Positions 26,501 to 36,104 of a stretch of DNA of 64,000 bases are shown here, piece after piece. The stretch comes from Streptomyces sp. JJ38 (lineage in GTDB: Bacteria; Actinomycetota; Actinomycetes; Streptomycetales; Streptomycetaceae), in contig NZ_JABLSI010000001.1 of NCBI RefSeq assembly GCF_019303475.1, forward strand, positions 116,248-180,247, in the 5' to 3' direction. The notes beneath the pieces were generated by a model. The model saw nothing but the letters and a program-made list of their open reading frames with translations, searched no databases and was not told the origin of the DNA. Every line of letters starts with the position of its first letter. Position 1 is the first letter of the stretch. Made by a program: the position numbers and the translations under genes.

Positions 26501-27085
26501 GTGACTGCTCAGAGAACCTCGCTGACGCCGCCTGAGGACGCCCGTGCCCCCGTCCGGCACCCGGATGCGCCCGCGCCCGGCGAACCGCTCGGCTCGCACT
26601 ACGACCAGTGCTTCGGCTGCGGCGGCGGTCAGCCGCACGGACTGCACCTGGACGCCCGCGCCGGCGAGGGTGTGAACGTCACCGCTGAGTTCACCGTCAA
26701 GCCCGAGCACCAGGGCGCCCCCGGTCTCGCCCACGGCGGCGTGCTGGCCACCGCGCTCGACGAGACGCTGGGCTCGCTCAACTGGCTCATGCACACCATC
26801 TCCGTCACCGGGCGGCTGGAGACCGACTTCCGGCTTCCCGTGCCCGTCGGTTCCGTCCTGCACCTGGACGCGGCGGTCACGGCCGTACACGGACGCAAGA
26901 TCTTCTGCACGGCCACCGGTCGGATCGGCGGTCCCGAGGGGCCCGTGGCCGTCCGCGCCGACGGGCTGTTCATCGAGGTCAAGGTCGAGCACTTCATCGA
27001 CAACGGCCGCGACGAGGAGATCCAGGCCGCGATGAACGACCCGGACCAGGTCCGCCGGGCCCGCGCCTTCGAGGTCAACCCGTGA
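26501..27085 (+). CDS. PaaI/4HBT hotdog-fold thioesterase
   Basis: A 194-residue acyl-CoA thioesterase family protein. The hotdog signature is [26 protein letters not shown] (residues about 75-100), followed by [19 protein letters not shown] preceding [14 protein letters not shown] is typical of this actinobacterial subgroup. GTG 26501 gives [17 protein letters not shown] and is the nearest start to the conserved region; the frame remains open further upstream. Overlaps dut by 4 bp. The substrate is unknown. Confidence 0.83.
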   Translation: MTAQRTSLTPPEDARAPVRHPDAPAPGEPLGSHYDQCFGCGGGQPHGLHLDARAGEGVNVTAEFTVKPEHQGAPGLAHGGVLATALDETLGSLNWLMHTISVTGRLETDFRLPVPVGSVLHLDAAVTAVHGRKIFCTATGRIGGPEGPVAVRADGLFIEVKVEHFIDNGRDEEIQAAMNDPDQVRRARAFEVNP

Positions 27086-27588
27086 GCGCGCCCCGGCCGC
27101 CGGTGGACGTCCTCATCCGCCGCCTCGACCCCGAGGTCCCGCTGCCGGCCCACGCCCACCCCGGCGACGCGGGCACCGACCTGACCACCACCGAGGCGTG
27201 CGCGCTGGCCCCGGGGGAGCGCGCGGTACTGCCCACGGGCATCGCCGTGGCCCTGCCCGACGGCTACGCCGCCTTCGTCCACCCGCGTTCCGGACTCGCC
27301 GCCCGGCTCGGCGTCTCCCTGGTGAACGCTCCCGGAACCGTCGACGCCGGGTACCGTGGAGAGATCAAGGTGATCGTGGTCAACCTGGATCCGCGCGAGA
27401 CCGTGCGCTTCGAGCGGTTCGACCGCATCGCCCAACTCGTCGTCCAGCAGGTCGAGAAGGTGCGCTTCCACGAGGTGGAGGAGCTGCCGGGGTCGGTGCG
27501 GTCCGCCGCGGGCTTCGGCTCCACGGGCGGATTCAACACCAACGTTGCGGTCGACGGTACCGAGACCGCCGACCTGAAGGGACAGTGA
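27082..27588 (+). CDS. dut: Deoxyuridine 5'-triphosphate nucleotidohydrolase
   Basis: A 168-residue trimeric dUTPase that hydrolyses dUTP to dUMP and PPi. The five motifs are present: [11 protein letters not shown] (1), [16 protein letters not shown] (2), [15 protein letters not shown] (3), [11 protein letters not shown] (4) and GFGSTGGF (5). GTG start overlapping the thioesterase stop; the next gene follows after 1 bp. The operon therefore couples dUTP removal to an uncharacterised DUF3710 protein. Confidence 0.95.
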   Translation: MSAPRPPVDVLIRRLDPEVPLPAHAHPGDAGTDLTTTEACALAPGERAVLPTGIAVALPDGYAAFVHPRSGLAARLGVSLVNAPGTVDAGYRGEIKVIVVNLDPRETVRFERFDRIAQLVVQQVEKVRFHEVEELPGSVRSAAGFGSTGGFNTNVAVDGTETADLKGQ

Positions 27589-27589
27589 C

Positions 27590-28375
27590 GTGTTCGGTCG
27601 TCGCAAGCGCGCCGAGAAGCAGGAGAAGCTCCCGGCCGACGTCGAAGCCGCCGCCGACGAGGCGGCAACCGATGACGCCGAGGGCGCGGGGAACGACGAC
27701 GCGGGCGGTGCCGCCCGCGTGAAGCTGCCCCCGGCCCCCCGGCCCGACGGTCCCTGGGACGTCTCCGAGGTCGGCAAGCCCGGCGAGGGCCGGGTGGACC
27801 TCGGAGGGCTGTTCGTCCCGGGCGTCGAGGGGATGGAACTGCGCGTCGAGGTCGCCGGTGACGCCATCGTCGCCGCGACGGTCGTGCTGCGGGACAGCGC
27901 CGTCCAGCTCCAGGCGTTCGCCGCGCCCAAGCGGGAGGGCATCTGGGACGAGATCCGCGAGGAGATCGCCGGCGGCATCACCAAGCAGGGCGGTGTCATC
28001 GACGAGATCGAGGGCCCGCTCGGCTGGGAGCTGCGCGCCCAGGTGCCGGTCAAGCTGCCGGACGGCAAGGGTGGGGTGCAGGTCGTGCGCTTCATCGGCG
28101 TCGATGGCCCCCGCTGGTTCCTGCGCGGCGTGATCTCCGGCCAGGGCGCCGTGCAGCCGCAGGCGGCCGGGCTGCTGGAGCAGATCTTCCGGGACACCGT
28201 CGTCGTCCGGGGCGAGGCCCCCATGGCTCCCCGCGACCCGATCGTCCTCAAGCTGCCCCAGGACGCCGAGATGGTGCCCGACGGCATCCAGCAGGAGAGC
28301 ACCGAGCAGGGCTCCCGCTTCGCCGGCGGCATCGACAAGCTGTCCCGCGGCCCGGAGATCACCGAGATCCGCTGA
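27590..28375 (+). CDS. DUF3710 family protein
   Basis: A 261-residue cytoplasmic protein, GTG start one base after the dut stop. An acidic, disordered N-terminus (residues 1-40) leads to a conserved domain with DGPWDVSEVGKPGEGRVDLGG, QVVRFIGVDGPRWFLRGVISG and EQIFRDTVVVRGEAPMAPRD. DUF3710 is found next to dut across actinobacteria; function unknown. A very strong hairpin follows. Confidence 0.87.
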   Translation: MFGRRKRAEKQEKLPADVEAAADEAATDDAEGAGNDDAGGAARVKLPPAPRPDGPWDVSEVGKPGEGRVDLGGLFVPGVEGMELRVEVAGDAIVAATVVLRDSAVQLQAFAAPKREGIWDEIREEIAGGITKQGGVIDEIEGPLGWELRAQVPVKLPDGKGGVQVVRFIGVDGPRWFLRGVISGQGAVQPQAAGLLEQIFRDTVVVRGEAPMAPRDPIVLKLPQDAEMVPDGIQQESTEQGSRFAGGIDKLSRGPEITEIR

Positions 28376-28385
28376 TGTGGCGGGT

Positions 28386-28428
28386 GCGTCTGTCTGGCCC
28401 CGCCGCCACGGCGGGGCCAGACAGACGC
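28386..28428 (+). terminator. 20-bp perfect-stem terminator
   Basis: Bases 28386-28405 pair without mismatch with 28409-28428 around a 3-base loop, 10 bp after the DUF3710 stop. No T-tract. Closes the thioesterase-dut-DUF3710 operon. Confidence 0.85.
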
Positions 28429-28496
28429 CCACGTCCCTCGGTGACGCTCCTCACCGGGCCTTCGGGACCGCCGGGGGCCGCGGGTAGGCTGGCCGC

Positions 28497-28919
28497 ATGA
28501 GCGGCGTCAACGACTCCGAGAAACGCGGAAACGGGCGGATACGGCGGTTTCTCGACCGCTTCGGCTCCGTCACCGAGGAGGCCCGGCGGTCCGAGGAGCG
28601 AGTCGCCTCCGCGGCGGAGGAGGCGGCGCTGCGCGACTGCACGAGGATCTGCGACTGCGGCGACCGGCAGATCGTCAAGGTGACCGGAACGCTGCGTACC
28701 GTTACACTCCGGCCCCGGGCCGGGGTGCCCGCGCTGGAGGCCGAGCTGTTCGACGGCTCCGACTCGCTGGACGTCGTCTGGCTGGGTCGCCAGGCCATCG
28801 CGGGCATCGAACCGGGCCGTACGTTGATCGCCTCTGGACGCATCGCGATGAACCGCGGACGCCGGGTGCTGTTCAACCCGAAGTACGAGCTCCGACCCTG
28901 GGACAGGAGTAGCGGGTGA
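28497..28919 (+). CDS. OB-fold nucleic-acid-binding domain protein
   Basis: A 140-residue protein. Residues about 50-138 form a single OB-fold (CDCGDRQIVKVTGTLRTVTLRP, ELFDGSDSLDVVWLGRQAIAGI, GRTLIASGRIAMNRGRRVLFNP). The N-terminal 45 residues are charged and helical. Small proteins of this kind sit upstream of DUF3159 genes in many actinobacteria; partner and ligand are unknown. The stop overlaps the DUF3159 start (GTGA). Confidence 0.83.
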   Translation: MSGVNDSEKRGNGRIRRFLDRFGSVTEEARRSEERVASAAEEAALRDCTRICDCGDRQIVKVTGTLRTVTLRPRAGVPALEAELFDGSDSLDVVWLGRQAIAGIEPGRTLIASGRIAMNRGRRVLFNPKYELRPWDRSSG

Positions 28920-29668
28920 CCCCACTGGACAAGCCGACGGCGCACGAGGCGGCGGAACAGCTCACGGCAGGGGCGGCGGACCCTGATCCGGACATCACCA
29001 AGGCCGCCATGCTCGATGCGTTCGGCGGCGTCCGGGGCATGGTCGAGACGACCGTGCCCGGTCTGGTCTTCGTGCTGAGCTACACGATCAACCGGGACAT
29101 CCACGTCTCCGCCATCGCCGCACTGAGCCTTTCCGCCCTCATGGCCGTTCTGCGGCTGTTCGGTAAGAGCACGCTCAAGCACGCCTTCGGCGGCGTCTTC
29201 GGCGTCGCGTTCGGCGCCGTCTTCGCGATGATGTCGGGAGACGCGAAGAACTTCTACCTGCCCGGCATGCTCTACACGCTGGGCCTCGCGGTCGCCTACC
29301 TCGTCACCGCCGCGGCCGGGGTGCCGCTCCTGGGCATGGTCCTCGGCCCCCTGTTCCGCGAGAACATGTCCTGGCGCACCCGGAACCCGGGCCGGAAGAA
29401 GGCCTACACCAAGGCCAGTTACGCCTGGGGCCTGGTGCTTCTGGGCAAGTCGGCGATCACCTTCCCCATCTACCTCTGGGGGGACGCCACCCAGCTCGGC
29501 TGGCTGCGGGTCGCCCTCGGCATCCCGCCGTTCCTGCTCTGCGTGTACCTGACCTGGATCTTCCTCGCCAAGGCACCCGCGCCGATCGACGTCTTCGCCG
29601 AGATGGAGGCGGAGGAGAAGCGCGAGCGCGCGGCCGCCGCGGCAGCGGACGGCGAAACGCCCCGCTGA
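28916..29668 (+). CDS. DUF3159 family integral membrane protein
   Basis: A 250-residue membrane protein with GTG start. About six hydrophobic segments lie between residues 40 and 235. The family core is VRGMVETTVPGLVFVLSYTINRD and NPGRKKAYTKASYAWGLVL. A charged, Ala-rich C-tail (EMEAEEKRERAAAAAA) follows. Translationally coupled to the OB-fold gene. Function unknown. Gene order next to TrkA proteins hints at ion homeostasis, but that is inference. Confidence 0.85.
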   Translation: MTPLDKPTAHEAAEQLTAGAADPDPDITKAAMLDAFGGVRGMVETTVPGLVFVLSYTINRDIHVSAIAALSLSALMAVLRLFGKSTLKHAFGGVFGVAFGAVFAMMSGDAKNFYLPGMLYTLGLAVAYLVTAAAGVPLLGMVLGPLFRENMSWRTRNPGRKKAYTKASYAWGLVLLGKSAITFPIYLWGDATQLGWLRVALGIPPFLLCVYLTWIFLAKAPAPIDVFAEMEAEEKRERAAAAAADGETPR

Positions 29669-29679
29669 ACCACCCGCCA

Positions 29680-29711
29680 CCGGTACCGGGCGCCATAGCC
29701 CCCGGTGCCGG
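29680..29711. terminator. Bidirectional hairpin between DUF3159 and trkA genes
   Basis: Arms ccggtaccggg and cccggtgccgg (one G-U pair) around a 10-base loop, placed between convergent stop codons. Confidence 0.7.
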
Positions 29712-29727
29712 GCCCGGGGCGCTGCGC

Positions 29728-30411
29728 TCAGGCCTCTTCGCCCGCCGGGTCCCGGTGGACGGACAGCAGCTCCTCCAGCTCCCGTTCCCGCGCGGGCGCG
29801 GCCACGAACAGCAGCTCGTCCCCGGCCTCCAGGGCGTCCTCGGGCCGGGGCGTGAGCACCCGCGTCCCCCGGATGATCGTCACCAGAGTCGTGTCCTGCG
29901 GCCAGGCCACGTCCCCGACCCGAGTACCGGCCAGCGCCGCCTCGGGGGCGAGCGTCAACTCGACGAGGTTGGCGTCACCCTGGCTGAAGCGCAGCAGCCG
30001 CACCAGGTCGCCGACGCTGACGGCCTCCTCGACCAGCGCCGACATCAGCCGTGGGGTGGAGACGGCGACGTCCACGCCCCACGCCTCGTTGAAGAGCCAC
30101 TCGTTCTTCGGGTTGTTCACCCGCGCCACCACGCGCGGCACGCCGTACTCCGTCTTGCTGAGAAGCGACACCACGAGGTTGACCTTGTCGTCACCCGTCG
30201 CGGCGATCACGACGTTGCAGCGCTGGAGCGCCGCCTCGTCCAGCGCGGAGATCTCGCAGGCGTCCGCCAGCAGCCACTCCGCGAGCGGTACCCGCTCCAC
30301 GGCGATCGCGCTGGGCGCCTTGTCGATGAGGAGCACCTCGTGGCCGTTCTCCAGCAGCTCGCCGGCGATGGACCGCCCCACCGCGCCCGCTCCCGCAATG
30401 GCGACTCTCAC
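29728..30411 (-). CDS. TrkA/KtrA-type potassium channel regulatory protein (RCK domain), second gene
   Basis: A 227-residue cytoplasmic RCK protein. The N-terminal Rossmann nucleotide site is VRVAIAGAGAVGRSIAGELL; the C-terminal TrkA-C domain (about 135-215) contains LRLLRFSQGDANLVELTLAPEAALAGTRVGDVAWP. GTG start overlapping the stop of the paralogous gene (GTGA). Such pairs gate K+ uptake proteins in response to NAD(H)/ATP. No Trk/Ktr membrane subunit or permease is encoded next to them here. Confidence 0.88.
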   Translation of the reverse strand: MRVAIAGAGAVGRSIAGELLENGHEVLLIDKAPSAIAVERVPLAEWLLADACEISALDEAALQRCNVVIAATGDDKVNLVVSLLSKTEYGVPRVVARVNNPKNEWLFNEAWGVDVAVSTPRLMSALVEEAVSVGDLVRLLRFSQGDANLVELTLAPEAALAGTRVGDVAWPQDTTLVTIIRGTRVLTPRPEDALEAGDELLFVAAPARERELEELLSVHRDPAGEEA

Positions 30412-31082
30412 CGCTGCTCCCCTGACTCACCCGGGCCGCGGTCGAAGACCGCCTCCACCTCACCGACCTGGTCGCTGCTCATCATCACGTGCACGAGGTC
30501 ACCCTCCTGGAGCACGGCCTGCGGATCGGGGAGCATGGCCTCGCCCAGCCGGGTGATGAAGGCGATCCGCACCCCCGACTCGGCCTCCAGCCGCGCTGCC
30601 GGATGGCCGAACCACCTCGGGGAGACGTGTACCTCGGCGAGCTGCACCCCGCCCGTCGGGTCGATCCACAGCGGTTCGGCACCGGAGGGCAACAGCCGCC
30701 GCAGCATCTGGTCGGCCGTCCACCGCACCGTGGCCACCGTCGGAATGCCGAGCCGCTGGTAGACCTCGGCCCGCCGCGGGTCGTAGATGCGGGCCGCCAC
30801 GTTCTGCACGCCGAACATCTCGCGGGCCACCCGGGCGGCGATGATGTTGGAGTTGTCCCCGCTGCTGACGGCGGCGAACGCGCCCGCGTCCTCGACGCCC
30901 GCCTCGCGCAGGGTGTCCTGGTCGAAACCGACACCCGTGACCCGCCGGCCGCCGAAGCTGGAGCCGAGCCTGCGGAACGCCGTGGGATCGCGGTCGATGA
31001 CGGCGACCGTGTGACCCTGGTCCTCCAGGGTCCTGGAGAGTGCGGCACCCACTCGGCCGCACCCCATGATGACGATGTGCAT
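30408..31082 (-). CDS. TrkA/KtrA-type potassium channel regulatory protein (RCK domain), first gene
   Basis: A 224-residue RCK protein: nucleotide site MHIVIMGCGRVGAALSRTLED, Rossmann Asp in VIDRDPTAF, and C-terminal TrkA-C domain (VHVSPRWFGHPAARLEAESGVRIAFITR). It is upstream of and coupled to the second RCK gene, so the products probably form a heteromeric ring. The start at 31082 is fixed by the Rossmann fold. No clear RBS is visible; a leaderless or weak start is possible. Confidence 0.87.
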   Translation of the reverse strand: MHIVIMGCGRVGAALSRTLEDQGHTVAVIDRDPTAFRRLGSSFGGRRVTGVGFDQDTLREAGVEDAGAFAAVSSGDNSNIIAARVAREMFGVQNVAARIYDPRRAEVYQRLGIPTVATVRWTADQMLRRLLPSGAEPLWIDPTGGVQLAEVHVSPRWFGHPAARLEAESGVRIAFITRLGEAMLPDPQAVLQEGDLVHVMMSSDQVGEVEAVFDRGPGESGEQR

Positions 31083-31138
31083 GAGGCCGCTACCCCGCAC
31101 CTTCCCCTGCTGCGATCACCTGGGTGAACACCGTAACG

Positions 31139-32677
31139 CTACCCGCCGGGCACCCGGGCTCCGCCACCCAGGTCGGCTTCGGCGCCCGGCGCCCCCTTCC
31201 CGCCCTCCGCGGCCCGCGCGATGTTGCGCGCCATCCCGCCGAACACCAGCGCGTGGAACGGGCTCACCGACCACCAGTAGAGCTGCCCGGCCAGGCCGTG
31301 CGGATGGAACAGCGCCCGCTGGCCGTACCGCGTGCGGCCGTCCGCGTCCCGCCCGACCTCCAGCTCCAGCCACGCCAGCCCCGGCAGCTTCATCTCGGCG
31401 CGCAGCCGCAGCAGCTTGCCCCGCTCGACCTCCTCCACCCGCCAGAAGTCCAGGGCGTCGCCCGCCCGCAGCCGTCCCGCGTCACGCCGGCCGCGGCGCA
31501 GGCCCACGCCGCCGACCATCCGGTCCAGCAGGCCCCTCGCCCCCCAGGCCAGCGGAAGGGAGTACCAGCCGTGCTCCCCGCCGATGCCCTCGATCACCCG
31601 CCACAGCGCCTCCGGGGAGGCGTGCACCGTCCGTTCCCGCCGGTCGCTGTAGAGGCTGCCACCCGCCCAGTCCGGGTCGGTGGGCAGCGGGTCGCTCGGC
31701 GCGCCCGGCACCGAGGCCGAGGACCAGCGGGTGGCCACCTCGGCCTCCCGGATGCGCCGCAGCGCCAGCTCCAGCGCCTGCTCCACGCCGAGCAGCCCCT
31801 CGGCGGGCGGGGGCACGAACCGCTCGATGTCCGCCTCCCGGCACACCACCTCGTGCCGCAGCGACTCCGTCAGCGGTTTCGCGATCGAGGCCGGGACCGG
31901 CGTCACCAGCCCGACCCACTGGCTGGACAGCCGCGGGGTGAGCACGGGCACCGGGACGATCACCCGGCGCGGCAGCCCGGCCACGGCCGCGTACCGCCGC
32001 ATCATCTCCCGGTACGTCAGGACGTCCGGACCGCCGATGTCGAACGTCCGGCTCACCGTGGACGGCAGTTCCGCGCAGCCGACCAGGTACCGCAGCACGT
32101 CCCGCACGGCGATCGGCTGCAGCCTGGTGTCCACCCAGCGCGGCGTCACCATCGCCGGCAGCCGCTCGGTCAGGTACCGCAGCATCTCGAACGACGCCGA
32201 GCCCGACCCCAGGATCACCGCGGCCCGCAGCACCGCCGCCGGCACCCCGGACTCCAGCAGGATGCGGCCCACCTCGGCCCGCGAGCGCAGATGCGGGGAC
32301 AGCCGCTCCACCGGCACGCCGGAGGGCGTCAGCCCGCCCAGGTACACCAGCCGCCGTACCCCGGCCTCCCGGCACGCCCGCCCGAAGATCCGGGCCGCCC
32401 GCGCGTCGGTCCGCTCGAAGTCCCTGCCCCCGCCCAGGGCGTGGACCAGGTAGTACGCCACGTCCACGCCGTCCACGGCCGCCCGCACCGACGCCTCGTC
32501 GGTCACGTCCCCGCGGACCACCTCGACGTCCCCGGCCCACGGGTGGTCGCGCAGCTTCTCCGGGCTGCGGGCGAGGCAGCGCACGCGGTACCCCGCGGCC
32601 AGCAGCTCCGGCACGAGCCGGCCGCCCACGTACCCGCTCGCACCGGTCACCAGCACGCTCAGGCGATCATCGTCCAT
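31139..32677 (-). CDS. NAD(P)-dependent SDR/epimerase with C-terminal DUF2867 domain
   Basis: A 512-residue fusion. Residues about 5-300 are an atypical SDR (NmrA/YcfP-like) with LVTGASGYVGGRLVPELLAAG and YYLVHALGGGRDFERTDARAA. Residues about 345-490 form a DUF2867 domain (LPLAWGARGLLDRMVGGVGLRRGRRDAGRL and QRALFHPHGLAGQLYWWSVSPFHALVFGGMARNIA). This fusion is widespread in actinobacteria and uncharacterised. Start ATG 32677 is chosen at MDDDRLSVLVTGASG. It is divergent from the RNA methyltransferase gene. Confidence 0.85.
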   Translation of the reverse strand: MDDDRLSVLVTGASGYVGGRLVPELLAAGYRVRCLARSPEKLRDHPWAGDVEVVRGDVTDEASVRAAVDGVDVAYYLVHALGGGRDFERTDARAARIFGRACREAGVRRLVYLGGLTPSGVPVERLSPHLRSRAEVGRILLESGVPAAVLRAAVILGSGSASFEMLRYLTERLPAMVTPRWVDTRLQPIAVRDVLRYLVGCAELPSTVSRTFDIGGPDVLTYREMMRRYAAVAGLPRRVIVPVPVLTPRLSSQWVGLVTPVPASIAKPLTESLRHEVVCREADIERFVPPPAEGLLGVEQALELALRRIREAEVATRWSSASVPGAPSDPLPTDPDWAGGSLYSDRRERTVHASPEALWRVIEGIGGEHGWYSLPLAWGARGLLDRMVGGVGLRRGRRDAGRLRAGDALDFWRVEEVERGKLLRLRAEMKLPGLAWLELEVGRDADGRTRYGQRALFHPHGLAGQLYWWSVSPFHALVFGGMARNIARAAEGGKGAPGAEADLGGGARVPGG

Positions 32678-32788
32678 CCCCTCATGCTGGGCGGCCACCG
32701 AACGCGTCGCAACAGCGCGCCCCGACTGGCACTAGACTGGTCGGCTGGCCCTCTTTCGCCCTCTCGTTCCCCTGGAGCTCCCACCACC

Positions 32789-34147
32789 ATGCCCACCGAA
32801 GCCTCCCAGGGGACCAGCCCCGCACCGCTGACCGGCCAGGAGTACGAGGTCGAGGTCGGCCCGGTCGCCCACGGCGGCCACTGCGTGGCCCGCACCGAGG
32901 AGGGCCGCGTGCTGTTCGTGCGCCACACGCTCCCCGGCGAGCGCGTGATCGCCCGCGTCACCGAGGGCCACGAGGAGTCCCGCTTCCTGCGCGCCGACGC
33001 CGTCCGCGTCATCGAGGCGTCCAAGGACCGCGTCGAGGCCCCCTGCCCGTTCTCCGGCCCCGGGCGCTGCGGCGGCTGCGACTGGCAGCACGTCAAGCCC
33101 GGCGCCCAGCGCCGCCTCAAGGCCGACGTCCTGGCCGAGCAGCTCTCCCGGCTCGCCGGGCTCACGCCCGAGGACGTCTCGTGGGACGGCACCGTCGAGC
33201 CCGTCCCCGGCGACAAGCTCCCCGCGGGCGAGGTCCCGGCCTGGCGCACCCGCGTCCAGTACGCCGTCGACGCCGAGGGGCACGCCGGGTTCCGCCGTCA
33301 CCGCTCCCACGAGGTCGAGCCCGTCGACCACTGCCTCATCGCCGCCGAGGGCGTCAGCGAGCTCGGCATCGAGCGCCGCACCTGGCCGCAGATCGCTTCG
33401 ATCGACGCCGTCGCCGCAGCCGGCTCCACTGACCGTCAGGTCATCCTCACCCCCGAGCCCGGCGGCCGGCTGCCCCTCGTCGAGCTCGACCGCCCCGTCT
33501 CCGTCCTGCGCGCCGAGGAGCCGCACGGCCGCGGCGGCAGCCGCGCCATCCACCGCGTCCACGGCCGCCCGTTCGTCCGGGAGCGGGCCGACGGCCGTAC
33601 CTGGCGGGTCGGCGCCGGCGGCTTCTGGCAGGTGCACCACGCCGCCGCCGACCTCCTCGTCGACGCCGTCATGCGCGGCCTCACCCCGCGCAAGGGCGAG
33701 ACCGCCCTCGACCTCTACTGCGGCGCCGGCCTCTTCGCGGGCGCCCTCGCCGACCGGATCGGCCCCGAGGGCGCCGTGCTCGGCATCGAGTCCGGCAAGC
33801 GCGCCGTCGAGGACGCCCGTCACAACCTCGCCGACTTCGAGCGCGTCCGCGTCGAACACGGCCGCGTCGACCGCGTCCTGCCCCGCACCGGCATCACCGA
33901 GGCCGACCTCGTCGTCCTCGACCCGCCCCGCTCCGGCGCCGGCCGCGAGACGGTCAAGCTCCTCACCGCGCTCGGCCCCCGCCGCATGGCCTACGTCGCC
34001 TGCGACCCCGCCGCCCTCGCCCGCGACCTCAAGTACTTCGCCGAGTCCGGCTACCGCGTCCGCTTCCTCCGCGCCTTCGACCTCTTCCCCATGACCCAGC
34101 ACTTCGAGTGCGTGGCGATCCTGGAGCCGGTGAAGCAGGACTCCTGA
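32789..34147 (+). CDS. Class I SAM-dependent RNA methyltransferase, TrmA/RlmCD family
   Basis: A 452-residue RNA m5U methyltransferase. The N-terminal TRAM domain (EYEVEVGPVAHGGHCVARTEEGRVLF) is followed by [4Fe-4S] ligands CPFSGPGRCGGCDWQH plus a later VDHC, then the SAM domain (GETALDLYCGAGLFAGALADR) and the catalytic Cys in AYVACDPAALARDLKYF. The motif DPPRSG is present. Target base (tRNA or rRNA) is not decided by sequence. A TAGACT -10-like hexamer lies about 50 bp before the ATG. It marks the right edge of the conserved core. Confidence 0.9.
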   Translation: MPTEASQGTSPAPLTGQEYEVEVGPVAHGGHCVARTEEGRVLFVRHTLPGERVIARVTEGHEESRFLRADAVRVIEASKDRVEAPCPFSGPGRCGGCDWQHVKPGAQRRLKADVLAEQLSRLAGLTPEDVSWDGTVEPVPGDKLPAGEVPAWRTRVQYAVDAEGHAGFRRHRSHEVEPVDHCLIAAEGVSELGIERRTWPQIASIDAVAAAGSTDRQVILTPEPGGRLPLVELDRPVSVLRAEEPHGRGGSRAIHRVHGRPFVRERADGRTWRVGAGGFWQVHHAAADLLVDAVMRGLTPRKGETALDLYCGAGLFAGALADRIGPEGAVLGIESGKRAVEDARHNLADFERVRVEHGRVDRVLPRTGITEADLVVLDPPRSGAGRETVKLLTALGPRRMAYVACDPAALARDLKYFAESGYRVRFLRAFDLFPMTQHFECVAILEPVKQDS

Positions 34148-34456
34148 TCCGCGGATTCTGCGTGCGCGTTGCGTCGGGTGTGGGCGTTGCGGGCGATATC
34201 CCGATGACCCGGTGGCGACGACAGGGCCGCCGAGGCACGAGCAGGTGCTGTCGTCCTCGGAGTCTCGCGGCGGCCGCTCCCTCTGCCGGAGCGTCCGACG
34301 TCGTCGTGCTGCCCGGTGGCTGGCTCGATCCTCAACGTTCGGCGCATGCCCCGCATCGCCGCTCTCCCGGCCTCCGCGTCCATGGCGGCAGAAGGTCGGG
34401 CCTCGGCCACGGGCGTGCGGAAAGCACTTGTCCCGCGGCCGAGGGCCAAGGAGCGG
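34148..34456. other. Non-coding spacer between convergent genes
   Basis: 309 bp after the RNA methyltransferase gene and behind the symporter gene. Small ORFs on both strands lack coding bias and RBSs. I see no terminator stem longer than 8 bp and no RNA gene. It is a plausible junction between core and accessory DNA. Confidence 0.4.
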
Positions 34457-36100
34457 TTACCGCTCGGCGGCAGTGGCCTTCGGATCGGATTCCGTGCCGG
34501 TGAGGATCTTGTAGGAGACGTTCCGGAACCCGGGTTCGGGATCTTCCGGCGATTCCCTGATGCTGCCGAGCCACCCGAGAAGGAACGCTCCCGGTACGGA
34601 GATGAGGCCGGGGGTGTGGTACGGGTACCAGTCGAAACCGGCGTCCGGCCACAGCGCGTAGTCGGTTCCGGACACGGTGGGCGAGAAGACGGTGAGGATC
34701 GTGCAGAGCAGCAGCCCCCCGTAGACCGTCCACAGGAGTCCCCGGGTGTTGAACCGGCTCCAGAAGAACGAGTAGATCAGCGCGGGGAAGACGCACGATG
34801 CCGCGAGGCACATGGAGAACATGACCAGGAACTCGACCGGGTACTGGTGGGTGGCAGCGGCCAGCGGGAGGCCCACAGCGCACAGGGCGAAGACGGCCAG
34901 GCGCATCACCCGCACCTCTTTGGAGTCGGTTCGGGAGCGCTTGTGTGGTGAGAACCCGTCGCGCGCGAGGGAGACGGCCGCGGCGAACGCCACGCTCGTC
35001 ACGGTCGTGAGCACGGCGAGGAACGCGACGCATGCCACGACGGTGATCAGCACCACCCGCGCGGTCGAGCCGTCCCCGAGCACGGCGGAAGCCAGCAGGA
35101 TCGGTGATGCCTGCCCGTTGGCGTCGACCGCGCCGATGTCGCTGCCGCCCACCACGGCCGCCGCCGCGAATCCCGTCGTGACCAGGAGGAGGGAGAAGAC
35201 GCCGAACAGACCCGTGGCGATGCTCATGGACCGTCGCGCCGAACGGCCGGAGCGGGAGGCGCCGATGCGAAGGAGCATGTGCGGCATCATGGCCGCACCG
35301 AGGATCACCACGACGTGATCACTGATCGTGTTCAGGGGGCCGAGGCCGGCCGTATGCGCCCAGAGCCCAGGAACGAGGTAGCCGTCCGGTGCCATGCTCT
35401 TGTTCACCGCCGCCGAGAGCAGGTCGCCGGGATCCCAGGCGAACTTCCTCAGGGCGAGCAGCGTGACCGCCGCGAGGGTCAGCAGGGTGAGGGGAACCTT
35501 GACGACGTGGATGAAACTCGTGCCCCGCAGGTCCGCCACCACGGCGAAGCAGGCGATGAGGATCCCCATCAGCACCGTGCAGGCCACCTGCGCCTCGTGG
35601 CTCGACATGCCGATCAACAGCGCCGCGCTGATCCCACCGGCCCGGAGCTGGACCATCAGGATGGGAATCGTGATGGCCAGCGTCACCACGGCCGCGGCGA
35701 CGCGTGGCCACGGTCCGGACGCACGCAGGGAGAAGAGGCCGCCGAGCGTGTAACGACCGCTGTTGCGGATCCGTTGAGCGAGGAGGAGCAGTACGGCGAG
35801 GGCGAGGAGACCGTCGACCATGGCGGCGACCCCCTGGTAGCCGAACAGGGCGATGGCCCCGGGGATCGCCAGCAGGGTCACGACGGAGATCTGCTCGCCG
35901 GCCAGTGCGAACCCGTTGAAGACCGGCGAAAGAGACCGGTCGGCGACAGCGAGGCTCTCCGGGCGGTCCTCCTGGGTGGCGAGCGTGAAGACCCACAGGA
36001 GCGACAGACCGAGGAAGATCAGGAAAGCGAGGATGACGGGGGCTTGCGCTTCGGAACCGATCGGGTTGACCGCGTCCGATGCCAGGACGGACAGGCTCAC
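34457..36100 (-). CDS. Sodium:solute symporter (SSS family, acetate/monocarboxylate ActP-like)
   Basis: A 547-residue integral membrane symporter with about 13 TM helices. Family features are the sodium-site helix LSPVFNGFALAGEQISVVTLLAIPGAIALFGYQG and the loop HVVKVPLTLLTL. The C-terminus is soluble (RESPEDPEPGFRNVSYKIL). The frame is open 200 codons upstream, but that region belongs to the DUF485 gene. GTG 36100, 4 bp after the DUF485 stop, fits the usual ActP length (GTG 36115 is an alternative). DUF485-SSS pairs import small monocarboxylates. Confidence 0.85.
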   Translation of the reverse strand: MSLSVLASDAVNPIGSEAQAPVILAFLIFLGLSLLWVFTLATQEDRPESLAVADRSLSPVFNGFALAGEQISVVTLLAIPGAIALFGYQGVAAMVDGLLALAVLLLLAQRIRNSGRYTLGGLFSLRASGPWPRVAAAVVTLAITIPILMVQLRAGGISAALLIGMSSHEAQVACTVLMGILIACFAVVADLRGTSFIHVVKVPLTLLTLAAVTLLALRKFAWDPGDLLSAAVNKSMAPDGYLVPGLWAHTAGLGPLNTISDHVVVILGAAMMPHMLLRIGASRSGRSARRSMSIATGLFGVFSLLLVTTGFAAAAVVGGSDIGAVDANGQASPILLASAVLGDGSTARVVLITVVACVAFLAVLTTVTSVAFAAAVSLARDGFSPHKRSRTDSKEVRVMRLAVFALCAVGLPLAAATHQYPVEFLVMFSMCLAASCVFPALIYSFFWSRFNTRGLLWTVYGGLLLCTILTVFSPTVSGTDYALWPDAGFDWYPYHTPGLISVPGAFLLGWLGSIRESPEDPEPGFRNVSYKILTGTESDPKATAAER

Positions 36101-36104
36101 CGCT

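Noticed and set aside
31124..32788. N-terminal extension of the RNA methyltransferase frame
   Set aside because: Open frame continues 555 codons upstream but is antisense to the SDR gene and lacks TrmA homology.
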